DNA of 64,000 nt from NCBI RefSeq assembly GCF_021730305.1, contig NZ_CP032674.1:3395001-3459000 (forward strand). Direction: 5' to 3'. The notes under the pieces are model-generated. The model was not told the DNA's origin and made no database searches. It worked only from the letters and a program-made list of their open reading frames with translations. The translations under genes and the position numbers were made by a program. Source of the DNA: Xanthobacter sp. YC-JY1. Its GTDB lineage: Bacteria; Pseudomonadota; Alphaproteobacteria; Rhizobiales; Xanthobacteraceae. This document shows positions 56,102-63,726 of this stretch, in pieces (position 1 is the first letter of the stretch; each line of letters opens with the position of its first letter).

Positions 56102-56992
56102 TCAGTCCGAAGCGCCCGGCGGCCACCCGGCCTGTGGCGCCGACCGGCCCTCCTCTTCCAGCCAGCGCGCGAGGGCCTCCACATTGCGCGGATTGCGCGG
56201 CGCCCGGCTGCGGACGAAGTGGAAGCCGGTGTCCAGCTCGATCACCGGCCCCAGCACCCGCAGGCGGCCGGCGGCGAGATGCGTGTCCAGATAACGCGCG
56301 TCGGTGAGCACGACGCCGGCCCCGGCCAGCGCCGCCTCCAGCGCCTGCGCCCGGTTCTCCACCACCATGCCGCCGGAAGGCGCTTCGCGCTTCTGGCCCG
56401 CCTGCTGCCACCAAAGCGGCCAGTCGCGGAAGCGGGCACGGGCGCGGATCACTGGCCAGCCGGAGGGCCGGCCCAGCGCCAGACCCGGCGCGGCGGCGGG
56501 CACCAGCGTCTCGCGGAAGAGAAGCCGCGCCGCCATGCCGGGCCAGTCGCCCATGCCGTTGCGGATGGCGCAGTCCACATCCTCGCCGTCGAGGTCCGCC
56601 ACGCGCTGCGTGGTCAGCACCGCGATCTCCATGTCCGGATGGGCGCGCTGGAAGCGCGGCAGGCGGGGCAGCAGCCAGTTGGCGGCCAGCGTGTTCACGG
56701 TGGAGAGCCGGATCTGCCGCAGCCGCCGCTGCAACGGCGCCACCGCCGCCTCGATCCTGCCGATGGCATCGCCCATGGCGGCGAGCAGCGCGGTGCCCTC
56801 ATCGGTCAGCATGGAGACGCGGCCGGAACGGGTGACGAGCCGCGCGCCCAGCTCCGCCTCCAGATCCGCGATGCGGTGGGACAGAGCGGAGCGCGATATC
56901 CCCAGCGCCTCGGCGGCCGCCCCCTGCCTTTTGTGCCGTGCCAGCGCATCGAGCGCCGCGAGGCCCCGCAGGGACGGCAGGTTGGACGACAT
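56102..56992 (-). CDS. LysR-family transcriptional regulator
   Basis: 296 residues from ATG 56992 (MSSNLPSLRGLAALDALARH). N-terminal winged helix (KRQGAAAEALGISRSALSHR, IADLEAELGARLVTRSGRV) and GcvA-like effector domain (VNTLAANWLLPRLPRFQRAH, VDCAIRNGMGDWPG, GVVLTDARYLDTHLAAG). Divergent from the cupin-VOC-SnoaL operon with a T-N11-A palindrome between, so it very likely controls that operon. Confidence 0.93.
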   Translation of the reverse strand: MSSNLPSLRGLAALDALARHKRQGAAAEALGISRSALSHRIADLEAELGARLVTRSGRVSMLTDEGTALLAAMGDAIGRIEAAVAPLQRRLRQIRLSTVNTLAANWLLPRLPRFQRAHPDMEIAVLTTQRVADLDGEDVDCAIRNGMGDWPGMAARLLFRETLVPAAAPGLALGRPSGWPVIRARARFRDWPLWWQQAGQKREAPSGGMVVENRAQALEAALAGAGVVLTDARYLDTHLAAGRLRVLGPVIELDTGFHFVRSRAPRNPRNVEALARWLEEEGRSAPQAGWPPGASD

Positions 56993-57020
56993 GGACGCTT
57001 CCCCGCACGAACCGGACAGG

Positions 57021-57033
57021 TGAGAATTTCTCA
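57021..57033. promoter_or_regulatory. LysR-type operator (T-N11-A dyad)
   Basis: TGAGAATTTCTCA is a perfect 13-bp dyad that fits the T-N11-A LysR motif; a half-site TTGAGA follows at 57040-57045. It is 28 bp from the regulator start and 72 bp from the cupin start. Confidence 0.7.
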
Positions 57034-57105
57034 CCCATTTGAGACCAAACATCCGCTAGCTTCCAGCAGGATCTTGATTGAGGACGTCTCCATGAAGAGT
57101 GTGCC

Positions 57106-57579
57106 ATGACCGGCCCCGCCCGCACGCCGCTTGCCGCCGAGGACGTGCCGCCCCGGCGCAAGCCGTCCAACTATCCCGCCCCGTTCGCCGCGCGCATGGC
57201 GGGCCGGGAGAAGCGGCAGCTCGGCGACGCGTTCGGCCTCTCCCGCTTCGGCGTGAACCTCACGACGCTGGCGCCCGGCGCCCAGTCCGCGCTGCTGCAC
57301 CGGCACAGCCGGCAGGAGGAGTTCGTCTATATCCTCGCCGGCACGCCCACATTGCGCACGGACGAGGGCGAGTTCCTGCTCGCCCCCGGCATGTTCATCG
57401 GCTTTCCGGCTGAAGGCCTCGCCCATCATCTCGTCAACCGCAGCGAGGGGGAGGTCCGCTATCTGGAAATCGGCGACCGCGACCCTCAGGATGCGGGCGA
57501 ATATCCCGAGGACGATCTCGTGGCGCATTTCTCCGCCACCGGCTGGTTCTTCACCCGCAAGGACGGAACCCCATGGTGA
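57106..57579 (+). CDS. Cupin-domain protein
   Basis: 157 residues from ATG 57106. Single cupin barrel: motif 1 SALLHRHSRQEEFVYILAG and motif 2 LAPGMFIGFPAEGLAHHLVN with the metal-binding His/Glu set. C-terminal GDRDPQDAGEYPEDDL followed by FTRKDG is typical of a cupin group annotated near amino-sugar and aromatic genes. First gene of an operon with VOC and SnoaL-like genes; substrate unknown. Confidence 0.88.
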   Translation: MTGPARTPLAAEDVPPRRKPSNYPAPFAARMAGREKRQLGDAFGLSRFGVNLTTLAPGAQSALLHRHSRQEEFVYILAGTPTLRTDEGEFLLAPGMFIGFPAEGLAHHLVNRSEGEVRYLEIGDRDPQDAGEYPEDDLVAHFSATGWFFTRKDGTPW

Positions 57580-57586
57580 GGCCCGC

Positions 57587-57994
57587 ATGATTTCCCACGT
57601 GAATGTCGGCACCAACGACATCGTTGCCGCGCAGGCCTTCTACGATCCGCTGATGGGGCGCCTCGGCTGGCGCCTGCGCTTCTTCGATGCGCCCGCCGGG
57701 CAGGCGGGATGGCAGCCGGCGACGGGCAGGTTTCCCCTGTTCCTGCTGTGCCTTCCCTTTGACGGCCGCCCGGCGGTTCCCGGCAACGGCGCCATGGTCG
57801 CCCTGCTCGCGCCTGACCGGGCGAGCGTGGACGACATCCACCGCATGGCGCTGGCCGCCGGCGGAACGGATGAAGGCGGCCCGGGCCTGAGGCCCCACTA
57901 TCACCCCAACTATTACGGCGCCTATTTCCGCGATCTGGACCGCAACAAGATCTGCGTCTGCTGCCACGAGCCGGAAGAGACGGCGGCGCCATGA
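57587..57994 (+). CDS. VOC (glyoxalase/dioxygenase fold) family protein
   Basis: 135 residues from ATG 57587. Begins MISHVNVGTNDIVAAQAFYD; the paired beta-alpha-beta3 modules end in GAYFRDLDRNKICVCCHEP, the usual VOC C-terminus. Potential metal ligands are His4 and Glu near the C-terminus. Enzyme, resistance and binding roles are all known in the family. It overlaps the next gene by four bases. Confidence 0.85.
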   Translation: MISHVNVGTNDIVAAQAFYDPLMGRLGWRLRFFDAPAGQAGWQPATGRFPLFLLCLPFDGRPAVPGNGAMVALLAPDRASVDDIHRMALAAGGTDEGGPGLRPHYHPNYYGAYFRDLDRNKICVCCHEPEETAAP

Positions 57995-58407
57995 CCCATG
58001 CCGAGGGCACAGACGTGACGCTCACGCGCGAGCAGATGCTCCACCACGCCGAAGCCTGGATCGCCGCCTGGAACCGGCGCGATGTGGAGGCGGTCCTATC
58101 CGCCTTCGCCGACAATGCGCGGTTCCGCAGCCCCTTCGCCCTGCAGGTGACGGGACACGCCGCGCTGGAGGGCCGCCCGGCCATCGAGGCCTATTGGCGG
58201 CAGGCGCTGGGGCGGATCGAGCGGCTGGAGTTCCGCCTCCTCGCCGCCATCTGCGACGAGCCGGGCCAGCGCATGGTGGTGCATTACGAGGCGACGCTGG
58301 GCGACACCACCCGCCGCGCGTGTGAGATCTTCGTCTTTCGCGGCGGGCTGAAGATCGAAGCCGAAGCGCTCTATGGCGACACGGCCGCGCTGCCGGCGTG
58401 CGGCTGA
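57991..58407 (+). CDS. SnoaL/NTF2-like protein
   Basis: 138 residues from ATG 57991. Cone-shaped NTF2 fold: EAWIAAWNRRDVEAVLSAFA, DNARFRSPFA, RPAIEAYWRQALGRIERLEF, CEIFVFRGGLKIEAEALYG. Related proteins are polyketide cyclases, isomerases or binding proteins. Third gene of the LysR-controlled operon; its last 37 bases overlap the convergent MFS gene end. Confidence 0.85.
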   Translation: MTHAEGTDVTLTREQMLHHAEAWIAAWNRRDVEAVLSAFADNARFRSPFALQVTGHAALEGRPAIEAYWRQALGRIERLEFRLLAAICDEPGQRMVVHYEATLGDTTRRACEIFVFRGGLKIEAEALYGDTAALPACG

Positions 58408-59696
58408 GCGGGCGCCTCGGTGGCCGCCGCGCCGGTCTCCGGCATGGCGAAGAGATAGAGCAGGAAGCCCGCCGCCGCGATGGCGGAGAGGGTAAGGAAG
58501 GCGGCGCTGTATCCCGCGGCCACGATGGTCACGCCTGCGATGGACGCCGAGAAGGCCGCCCCCAGCCCCTGCGCCGTCGCCACCGCGCCCTGGCTGACAT
58601 TGAACCGCCCGGTGCCGCGCGTGAGATCGGCCACCACCACCGGGAAGAGCGCGCCGAAGATGCCGGCGCCCACGCCGTCGAGGCACTGAACGGCGAACAG
58701 CCAGAACGGATCGTTGGAGAGGGTGTAGAGCGCGCCACGCAGCGCCAGCACCGCGAAGGCGACGAGGAAGATGGGCTTGCGTCCCCACGCATCCGCCTTC
58801 GCGCCGACCATGATGGCCATGGGCACCATCACGCATTGCGCCGCCACGATGCACAAGGCGATCAGCGAGGTCGCCTGCTCCTTGCCCACCACATAGGTCA
58901 GCAACTGCCCGGTGGTGGGCAGCATGGCCGCGTTGGAGAGGTGGAAGAGGAAGCAGGTGAGCGCGAAGATCAGCAGCGGCCGGCTCGACAGGAGCGTCTT
59001 CAGGCCGGAGGGATGCTCGTGGTGGGCGGCATCATGGGCGAGGCCGCGGGCTAGCGTGTCGTCGATCTCGCGGCGCGGCACCACCAGCATGGCGCCGATG
59101 CTGAGCGCGGCCAGCACCGCCATGAGCCAGAACACCACGATGGGCCCGAACAGCACCGCCGTGCCGGCGGCGATGGCGGCGGAGACCGCATTGCCGAGAT
59201 GGTTGAACGCCTCGTTGCGCCCGATGCGCCGCGCGAATGCCTTCGGCCCCACGAGCCCCAGGGTGATGCCGGAGAGCGCCGGCGGGAAGATCGCTCCCGC
59301 CATCGCCGCCAGTGACTGGCTGCCCGCCACCAGATAGAAATTGGAGAGGAAAGGCAGCGAGAGGCAGGCGACCGTCACGGCCAGCGCGCCGGCAATCACG
59401 ATGGCGGGCTTGTTGCGGCTGCTGTCGATGAGCGCGCCGGCCGGGGTCTGGGCGAGGAGGCCGGTGAGGCCGGCAATGGTCATCACGAAGCCGACGGTGG
59501 CTTCCGTCCAGCCCTGTTCCGGCCCGCGCACGGCGAGCAGATAGATGGCGAGATAGGGCCCGAGCCCGTCTCGCACATCCGCCAGGAAGAAATTGAGCGC
59601 ATCCAGCCCCAGCATCGCGCGGCGCGACGGCCCCTGTGCCGGCACATCCGCCGCAACGCCGCCCTGCCCCACCCCCTGAACCTCACCCGCGACCAT
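58371..59696 (-). CDS. Major facilitator superfamily transporter
   Basis: 441 residues from ATG 59696 (GGGGGG-rich ribosome site upstream; TTG 59726 is less likely). Twelve hydrophobic segments. MFS signature loops: AGALIDSSRNKPAIV between helices 2 and 3 and GAKADAWGRKPIFLV between helices 8 and 9. Substrate unknown; the family group is often annotated as drug or sugar efflux. Convergent with the SnoaL gene, overlapping by 37 bp. Confidence 0.9.
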   Translation of the reverse strand: MVAGEVQGVGQGGVAADVPAQGPSRRAMLGLDALNFFLADVRDGLGPYLAIYLLAVRGPEQGWTEATVGFVMTIAGLTGLLAQTPAGALIDSSRNKPAIVIAGALAVTVACLSLPFLSNFYLVAGSQSLAAMAGAIFPPALSGITLGLVGPKAFARRIGRNEAFNHLGNAVSAAIAAGTAVLFGPIVVFWLMAVLAALSIGAMLVVPRREIDDTLARGLAHDAAHHEHPSGLKTLLSSRPLLIFALTCFLFHLSNAAMLPTTGQLLTYVVGKEQATSLIALCIVAAQCVMVPMAIMVGAKADAWGRKPIFLVAFAVLALRGALYTLSNDPFWLFAVQCLDGVGAGIFGALFPVVVADLTRGTGRFNVSQGAVATAQGLGAAFSASIAGVTIVAAGYSAAFLTLSAIAAAGFLLYLFAMPETGAAATEAPAQPHAGSAAVSP

Positions 59697-59891
59697 CGGC
59701 AGCCCCCCGAATTCGTCGTTCCCCAACGCGGAAAAAGCGGCCGAAGCAACCCGCCATCACGGCGGGAAGCAGCGGCAGCGTGACAACGCCGCGGGCCACT
59801 GTCCAGATCCCGCTCGCCGCACAGCCGATTTCGCCGGTGCGGTGGACGCTGCGTCACCCGCCCCCTTTACCTTGGGAGGAGACAACCTTAG

Positions 59892-59972
59892 GTTCCCCCT
59901 CCGCCGTCCGGGGGAACTTGCGCGGGGGGCACTCTGCCTGCGGGGGCCTGCGTGCAGGGGGACCTGGGAGGG
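59892..59972 (+). promoter_or_regulatory. Structured, G-run-rich leader of the DUF1190 operon
   Basis: GTTCCCCC (59892-59899) pairs perfectly with GGGGGAAC (59910-59917). It is followed by five G runs (59924-59929, 59942-59946, 59957-59961, 59966-59968, 59970-59972), the last two forming the ribosome-binding region before ATG 59983. The runs could fold into a G-quadruplex that hides the ribosome site. Confidence 0.45.
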
Positions 59973-59982
59973 ACGCAGCGCG

Positions 59983-60561
59983 ATGAAGCGGTCTACTCAG
60001 ATCAGCCTTGGCCTGCTTCTCGGCGGGACGGTGCTGACCTTCTACGCCTGCAGCGGCCCCGACGAGCCCGCCGAACTCATCTATGAGGGCAATCGCGCGG
60101 ACGCGATCCGCCAGTGCCTCGCCGACGATTTCCCGGCGCAGACCTGCGCAACCGCCTATGCCGAGGCGCAGCGCGCCCACACCCAGAGCGCGCCGCGCTT
60201 CACCTCGCGGGCCGAATGCGAGCGCGCGACCGACAGCGCCTGCGATTTCACCGTGGTGAAGCGGTTCGACGGCACGCTCGCGGACGTGGTGGTGCCGGTG
60301 ATGACCGGCTTTCTCCTCAGCCAGGCGCTGCCCGGCCGCGAGGCGAATGTGGGCACAGCGCTCTATCGCTCCCTGCAGGATCCGACCTCCTACCGGCAGC
60401 TCTCCGCCTTCGTCGGCGTGGGCGCCGGGGGCGGCGGGGGCACGTTCCTCGGCCCGACGTCTGTGGGCGGCGGCAAGAGCATCGGCGCGGGTGGCCGGGG
60501 CGGGTTCGGCGCCCATGGCAGCGGAGGCAAGGGTGGTGGAGGGAAGGGCGGCGGCTCCTGA
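59983..60561 (+). CDS. DUF1190 (YgiB-like) lipoprotein-like protein
   Basis: 192 residues from ATG 59983 (MKRSTQISLGLLLGGTVLTF). Residues 1-23 are a signal with lipobox-like FYAC. The DUF1190 core follows: DDFPAQTCATAYAEAQRAHT, APRFTSRAECERA, then a Gly-rich tail (GGKGGGGKGGGS) typical of the family. In E. coli ygiB is followed by ygiC, encoding an ATP-grasp amide ligase; here too the next gene (overlapping one base) encodes a glutathionylspermidine-synthase-like protein, so the pair is conserved. Function unknown. Confidence 0.85.
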   Translation: MKRSTQISLGLLLGGTVLTFYACSGPDEPAELIYEGNRADAIRQCLADDFPAQTCATAYAEAQRAHTQSAPRFTSRAECERATDSACDFTVVKRFDGTLADVVVPVMTGFLLSQALPGREANVGTALYRSLQDPTSYRQLSAFVGVGAGGGGGTFLGPTSVGGGKSIGAGGRGGFGAHGSGGKGGGGKGGGS

Positions 60562-61715
60562 TGCGACGCCATTCCATCTCCCCGCGCCCTGACTGGCGCG
60601 CGACGGCCCAGCGGCTCGGCTTCCACTTCGCCGACATGTACGGCGCGCCCTATTGGGACGAGAGCGCCATGTTCTCGTTCACGCTCGCGGAAATCGAGGG
60701 CGCCATCGAGGATCCGAGCCGCGACCTCCACCAGATGTGCCTTGCGCTGGCCGACCGGGCGGTGGCGGACGAGCGCATCATGGCGCGCCTCGGCGTGCCC
60801 GCGGCCCATCGCGATCTGGTGGCCGCCTCGTGGCGGGCCGGCGAACCCACGCTCTACGGCCGTTTCGACCTCGCCTATGACGGCACGGGGCCAGCCAAGC
60901 TGCTGGAGTACAACGCCGACACGCCCACCGGCCTTTATGAAGCGGCCGTCTTCCAGTGGATCTGGCTGGAGCAAGCCCGCAGCCTCGGCATCGTTCCGAA
61001 CGGCGCCGACCAGTTCAATTCGGTGCATGAGCGCCTCGTGGCGCAATTTGCCGCCATCGGCATCGGTCCGCGCCTCCATCTCGCGGGCATCCTGGATGAC
61101 GTGGAGGATAGCGGCACGCTGACCTATCTCGCCGATTGCGCGCAGCAGGCGGGGCACAGGGTCCAGCTCATCGCCATGGCCGACATCGGCGTCGATGTCC
61201 GTGGGCGCTTCATCGATCTCGACAATCTCGTCATCTCACGGATGTTCAAGCTCTATCCGTGGGAATGGATGTTCGACGAGGCCTTCGCCGTCCACCTCGC
61301 CAGCGCCCGTTGCACCTTCATCGAGCCGCCGTGGAAGGCGATGCTCTCCACCAAGGCCATCCTGCCTTTGCTGTGGGAGATGTTTCCCGGCCACCCCAAC
61401 CTGCTCCCCGCATTCTTCGCCGGCGACCCCCGCGCCGCCGCTCTTGGCGATCACGTGGTGAAGCCGCTGTTCTCCCGCGAAGGCGAGAACGTGACGCTAG
61501 TGCGCGGCGGCCGCGTCGCGACGACGCCCGGGCGTTACGGTCAGGAAGGCTATGTGGTGCAGCAAGCCGTCCCCCTCTTCGCCTCCGCGTACGGCAACGC
61601 GGTGATCGGCAGCTGGATCGTCGGCGACATCGCCTGCGGCATGGGCATCCGGGAGGACGCCTCCCCCATCACGGCCAACCTCTCCCGCTTCGTGCCGCAC
61701 ATCATCGTCGGCTGA
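60561..61715 (+). CDS. Glutathionylspermidine synthase-like ATP-grasp protein (YgiC/YjfC family)
   Basis: 384 residues from ATG 60561. The family N-terminus PRPDWRATAQRLGFHFADMY is followed by AMFSFTLAEIEGAI, the active-site region KLLEYNADTPTGLYEAAVFQ, SRMFKLYPWEWMFDE, WKAMLSTKAILPLLWEMFPG, KPLFSREGENVTL and SWIVGDIACGMGIRED. Likely makes an amide bond with ATP using an unknown acceptor. E. coli YgiC and YjfC do not make glutathionylspermidine, so that product should not be assumed. Coupled to the DUF1190 gene. Confidence 0.88.
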   Translation: MRRHSISPRPDWRATAQRLGFHFADMYGAPYWDESAMFSFTLAEIEGAIEDPSRDLHQMCLALADRAVADERIMARLGVPAAHRDLVAASWRAGEPTLYGRFDLAYDGTGPAKLLEYNADTPTGLYEAAVFQWIWLEQARSLGIVPNGADQFNSVHERLVAQFAAIGIGPRLHLAGILDDVEDSGTLTYLADCAQQAGHRVQLIAMADIGVDVRGRFIDLDNLVISRMFKLYPWEWMFDEAFAVHLASARCTFIEPPWKAMLSTKAILPLLWEMFPGHPNLLPAFFAGDPRAAALGDHVVKPLFSREGENVTLVRGGRVATTPGRYGQEGYVVQQAVPLFASAYGNAVIGSWIVGDIACGMGIREDASPITANLSRFVPHIIVG

Positions 61716-61722
61716 GCGCCGC

Positions 61723-62325
61723 TCACGGCTGCGCGCGGTGCTCCTCGCGGGCGGCTTCCCACACTTCCCGGGCGGCATCGAGGTTCAGGGCGGCGATGGC
61801 GAGGCCGACGATCAGGTCGGGCCAGGCCGAGCGCCACAGAAAGGCGGTGACGGCGCCCGCCGCGATGATCGCCACGTTGGCGAAGGCGTCGTTGCGGGCG
61901 GAGAGGAAGGCGGCCTTCGTCAGGCTGCCGCGATGGTCCCGGTAGCGGGCGAGGAGGAAGGCGCAGGAAAGGTTCACCACCAGCGCGCCGAGGCCGGTGA
62001 GCGACAATGCGAGGGGCTGCGGCGCCACGGGATCAAGGAATTTGTCCCAGGCGGTCCAGAGCGTGGCGAGGCCGGGGATGAGCAGGATGAGCGCCAGCGC
62101 CATGCCCACCTTCGCCCGCGCCCGCGCCGACCAGGCGAGCGCGACGAAGATCAGCATGTTGACGCTGGCGTCTTCCAGGAAGTCCACGCTGTCCGCGAAC
62201 AGCGAGACGGAGCCGATGGCCAGCGCCACCGCGAACTCCACGCCGAAATAAGCGAGGTTCGCCAGCGCCACCACCAGCACGGTCCTGCGCAGCCCGGCAT
62301 GGGCCGCACCCTCCGCCTCCGTCAT
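61723..62325 (-). CDS. Short cation-diffusion-facilitator-like membrane protein
   Basis: 200 residues from ATG 62325 (MTEAEGAAHAGLRRTVLVVA). About six membrane spans. CDF-like motif in helix 2: SLFADSVDFLEDASVNM; helix 5 has SARNDAFANVAIIAAG, a DxxxN variant of the family's H/D-x3-D site; the terminal span ends LNLDAAREVW. The cytoplasmic C-terminal domain of typical 300-residue CDF transporters is absent. Probably exports a divalent metal, or is a divergent homologue. Confidence 0.82.
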   Translation of the reverse strand: MTEAEGAAHAGLRRTVLVVALANLAYFGVEFAVALAIGSVSLFADSVDFLEDASVNMLIFVALAWSARARAKVGMALALILLIPGLATLWTAWDKFLDPVAPQPLALSLTGLGALVVNLSCAFLLARYRDHRGSLTKAAFLSARNDAFANVAIIAAGAVTAFLWRSAWPDLIVGLAIAALNLDAAREVWEAAREEHRAQP

Positions 62326-62410
62326 CGCCACCGCCTGATCCCGAGCCCGGTTCGGACCGCAAGGTGACGCGAGGCGCACGCCCTGTCGAGCGTCCGGCGG
62401 CGGGCGAGGC

Positions 62411-63283
62411 TCAGGAGAGCACGCCCCGCCACACCGCCACCAGCAGGAACACGCCCATGCCGATGCGGTAGAACACGAAGGGCCAGGAGGAGAGGCGCTC
62501 CATCACCCGCATCAGCGTCCAGATGGCGACGAAGGCGGAGAGCGAGGCGGTGACGAGGCCGACGCCGAGCACTTCCCAGCCCTGCATGTCGAGGCCGGCA
62601 TGGTGCAGCTCCAAGAGTTCCTTCACGCCCGCCGCGAAGATGGCCGGCAGGCCGAGCAGGAAGGAGAAGCGGGCGGCATCCTCGCGGCGCAGGCCGAGGA
62701 ACATGGCCGCCGTCAGCGTCGAGCCCGAGCGCGACACGCCGGGGATCAGCGCGCCGACCTGGGCGAGGCCCACCACCAGAGCGTCGGGCAGCTTGATCTG
62801 CGCGAAGGTGCGGGTGTGGCGGCTGGTCATTTCCGCGATGCCCAGCAGCAGGCCCATGACGAGGCTCGCCGCGCCGATGACCCACAAGTCGCGGAAGGAC
62901 GATCCGCAGGCGTTCAGCTTGCTCTTCAAGAGCACGCCGGCAATGACGATGGGGATGGTGCCGAGGATGATGCCCAGCACGGTCTTCGGCGCGTGGGCGC
63001 TGAAATCGCCGGCGCGCACCGCCGAGATGGAGCCGCAGGCGAGCGCGCGCAGGTCGCTCCAGAAATAGGTGACCACCGCGAACAGAGCGGCGAGCTGCAT
63101 GGCCGCTGAGAAGGCGGAGCCGGGATCGGGCCAGCCGAGCAGCGCCGGCACGAGACGCATGTGCGCCGTGGAGGAGATGGGCAGAAGCTCGGTGATGCCC
63201 TGGACGACGCCGAGGACGGCCACCTTGGTGGTGCCGAGGGCAACGAACCCGGTGTCCACCCCGCTGGTGCAGACGCTGGCCAT
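62411..63283 (-). CDS. uppP: Undecaprenyl-diphosphatase UppP (BacA)
   Basis: 290 residues from ATG 63283 (MASVCTSGVDTGFVALGTTK). Integral membrane phosphatase that recycles undecaprenyl pyrophosphate for cell-wall synthesis and gives bacitracin resistance. Both signature motifs are intact: VVQGITELLPISSTAHM with the catalytic Glu, and GVSRSGSTLTAAM with Arg and Ser. Eight membrane spans. An upstream start at 63337 is less likely. Confidence 0.93.
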   Translation of the reverse strand: MASVCTSGVDTGFVALGTTKVAVLGVVQGITELLPISSTAHMRLVPALLGWPDPGSAFSAAMQLAALFAVVTYFWSDLRALACGSISAVRAGDFSAHAPKTVLGIILGTIPIVIAGVLLKSKLNACGSSFRDLWVIGAASLVMGLLLGIAEMTSRHTRTFAQIKLPDALVVGLAQVGALIPGVSRSGSTLTAAMFLGLRREDAARFSFLLGLPAIFAAGVKELLELHHAGLDMQGWEVLGVGLVTASLSAFVAIWTLMRVMERLSSWPFVFYRIGMGVFLLVAVWRGVLS

Positions 63284-63687
63284 GGTGTCGAATTCCGCTT
63301 GCTGTGAGGACGGCGTGACGCCTGCGGAACGATGCACGCGGGCGCGCGCGACGACAGGCGCCCCTTGCTATCTGCTTCGCCCGCGCGACGAAACCGGGCG
63401 AGGTGCGCGTTGTCACCGCAGTGCCGCAGCGGAAGACTTGCGCACCGGCGGTTGCCGGCTGCTCTCGCCCCGCCACCTCGCGGAACGGAAGCCGTGCGCC
63501 CCGCCGCCCGCGACCCCGGGGCTGCCTGAGACAAGCCATTGTAAGGGAAAGAAAATACATGCCCGCTCAAGCCCATTCCGGCAGCCGCGAGATGCCGCAC
63601 CTGCGCGAGACGGAAGCAATTGCGAATGCAGATTGAAATCTTCTATGGTCCGTCGCCATCCATTGGGCCTGCACCGCCCATTACTTT
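63284..63687. other. Divergent intergenic region before the hflK-like gene
   Basis: About 400 bp without a convincing gene; open frames here are Arg/Pro-rich and lack family features. It holds the uppP promoter leftward. G+C falls toward 63600-63720, consistent with promoter DNA for the rightward gene. Confidence 0.5.
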
Positions 63688-63720
63688 AGGTAATATCAAA
63701 AATTACCTGACCTGAGGTCA
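63688..63720. promoter_or_regulatory. Two adjacent perfect palindromes before the hflK-like start
   Basis: AGGTAAT-ATCAAAA-ATTACCT (63688-63708) is a perfect 7-7-7 dyad, directly followed and overlapped by one base by TGACCT-G-AGGTCA (63708-63720), a perfect 6-1-6 dyad ending six bases before ATG 63727. The second contains the GAGG ribosome-binding core, so a bound regulator would block translation start or transcription. Confidence 0.6.
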
Positions 63721-63726
63721 GCCTGA

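Noticed and set aside
54433-56184. 583-codon open frame on the minus strand
   Set aside because: Crosses the TetR promoter, enoyl-CoA hydratase and DUF1330 genes in the antisense direction; composition artefact.
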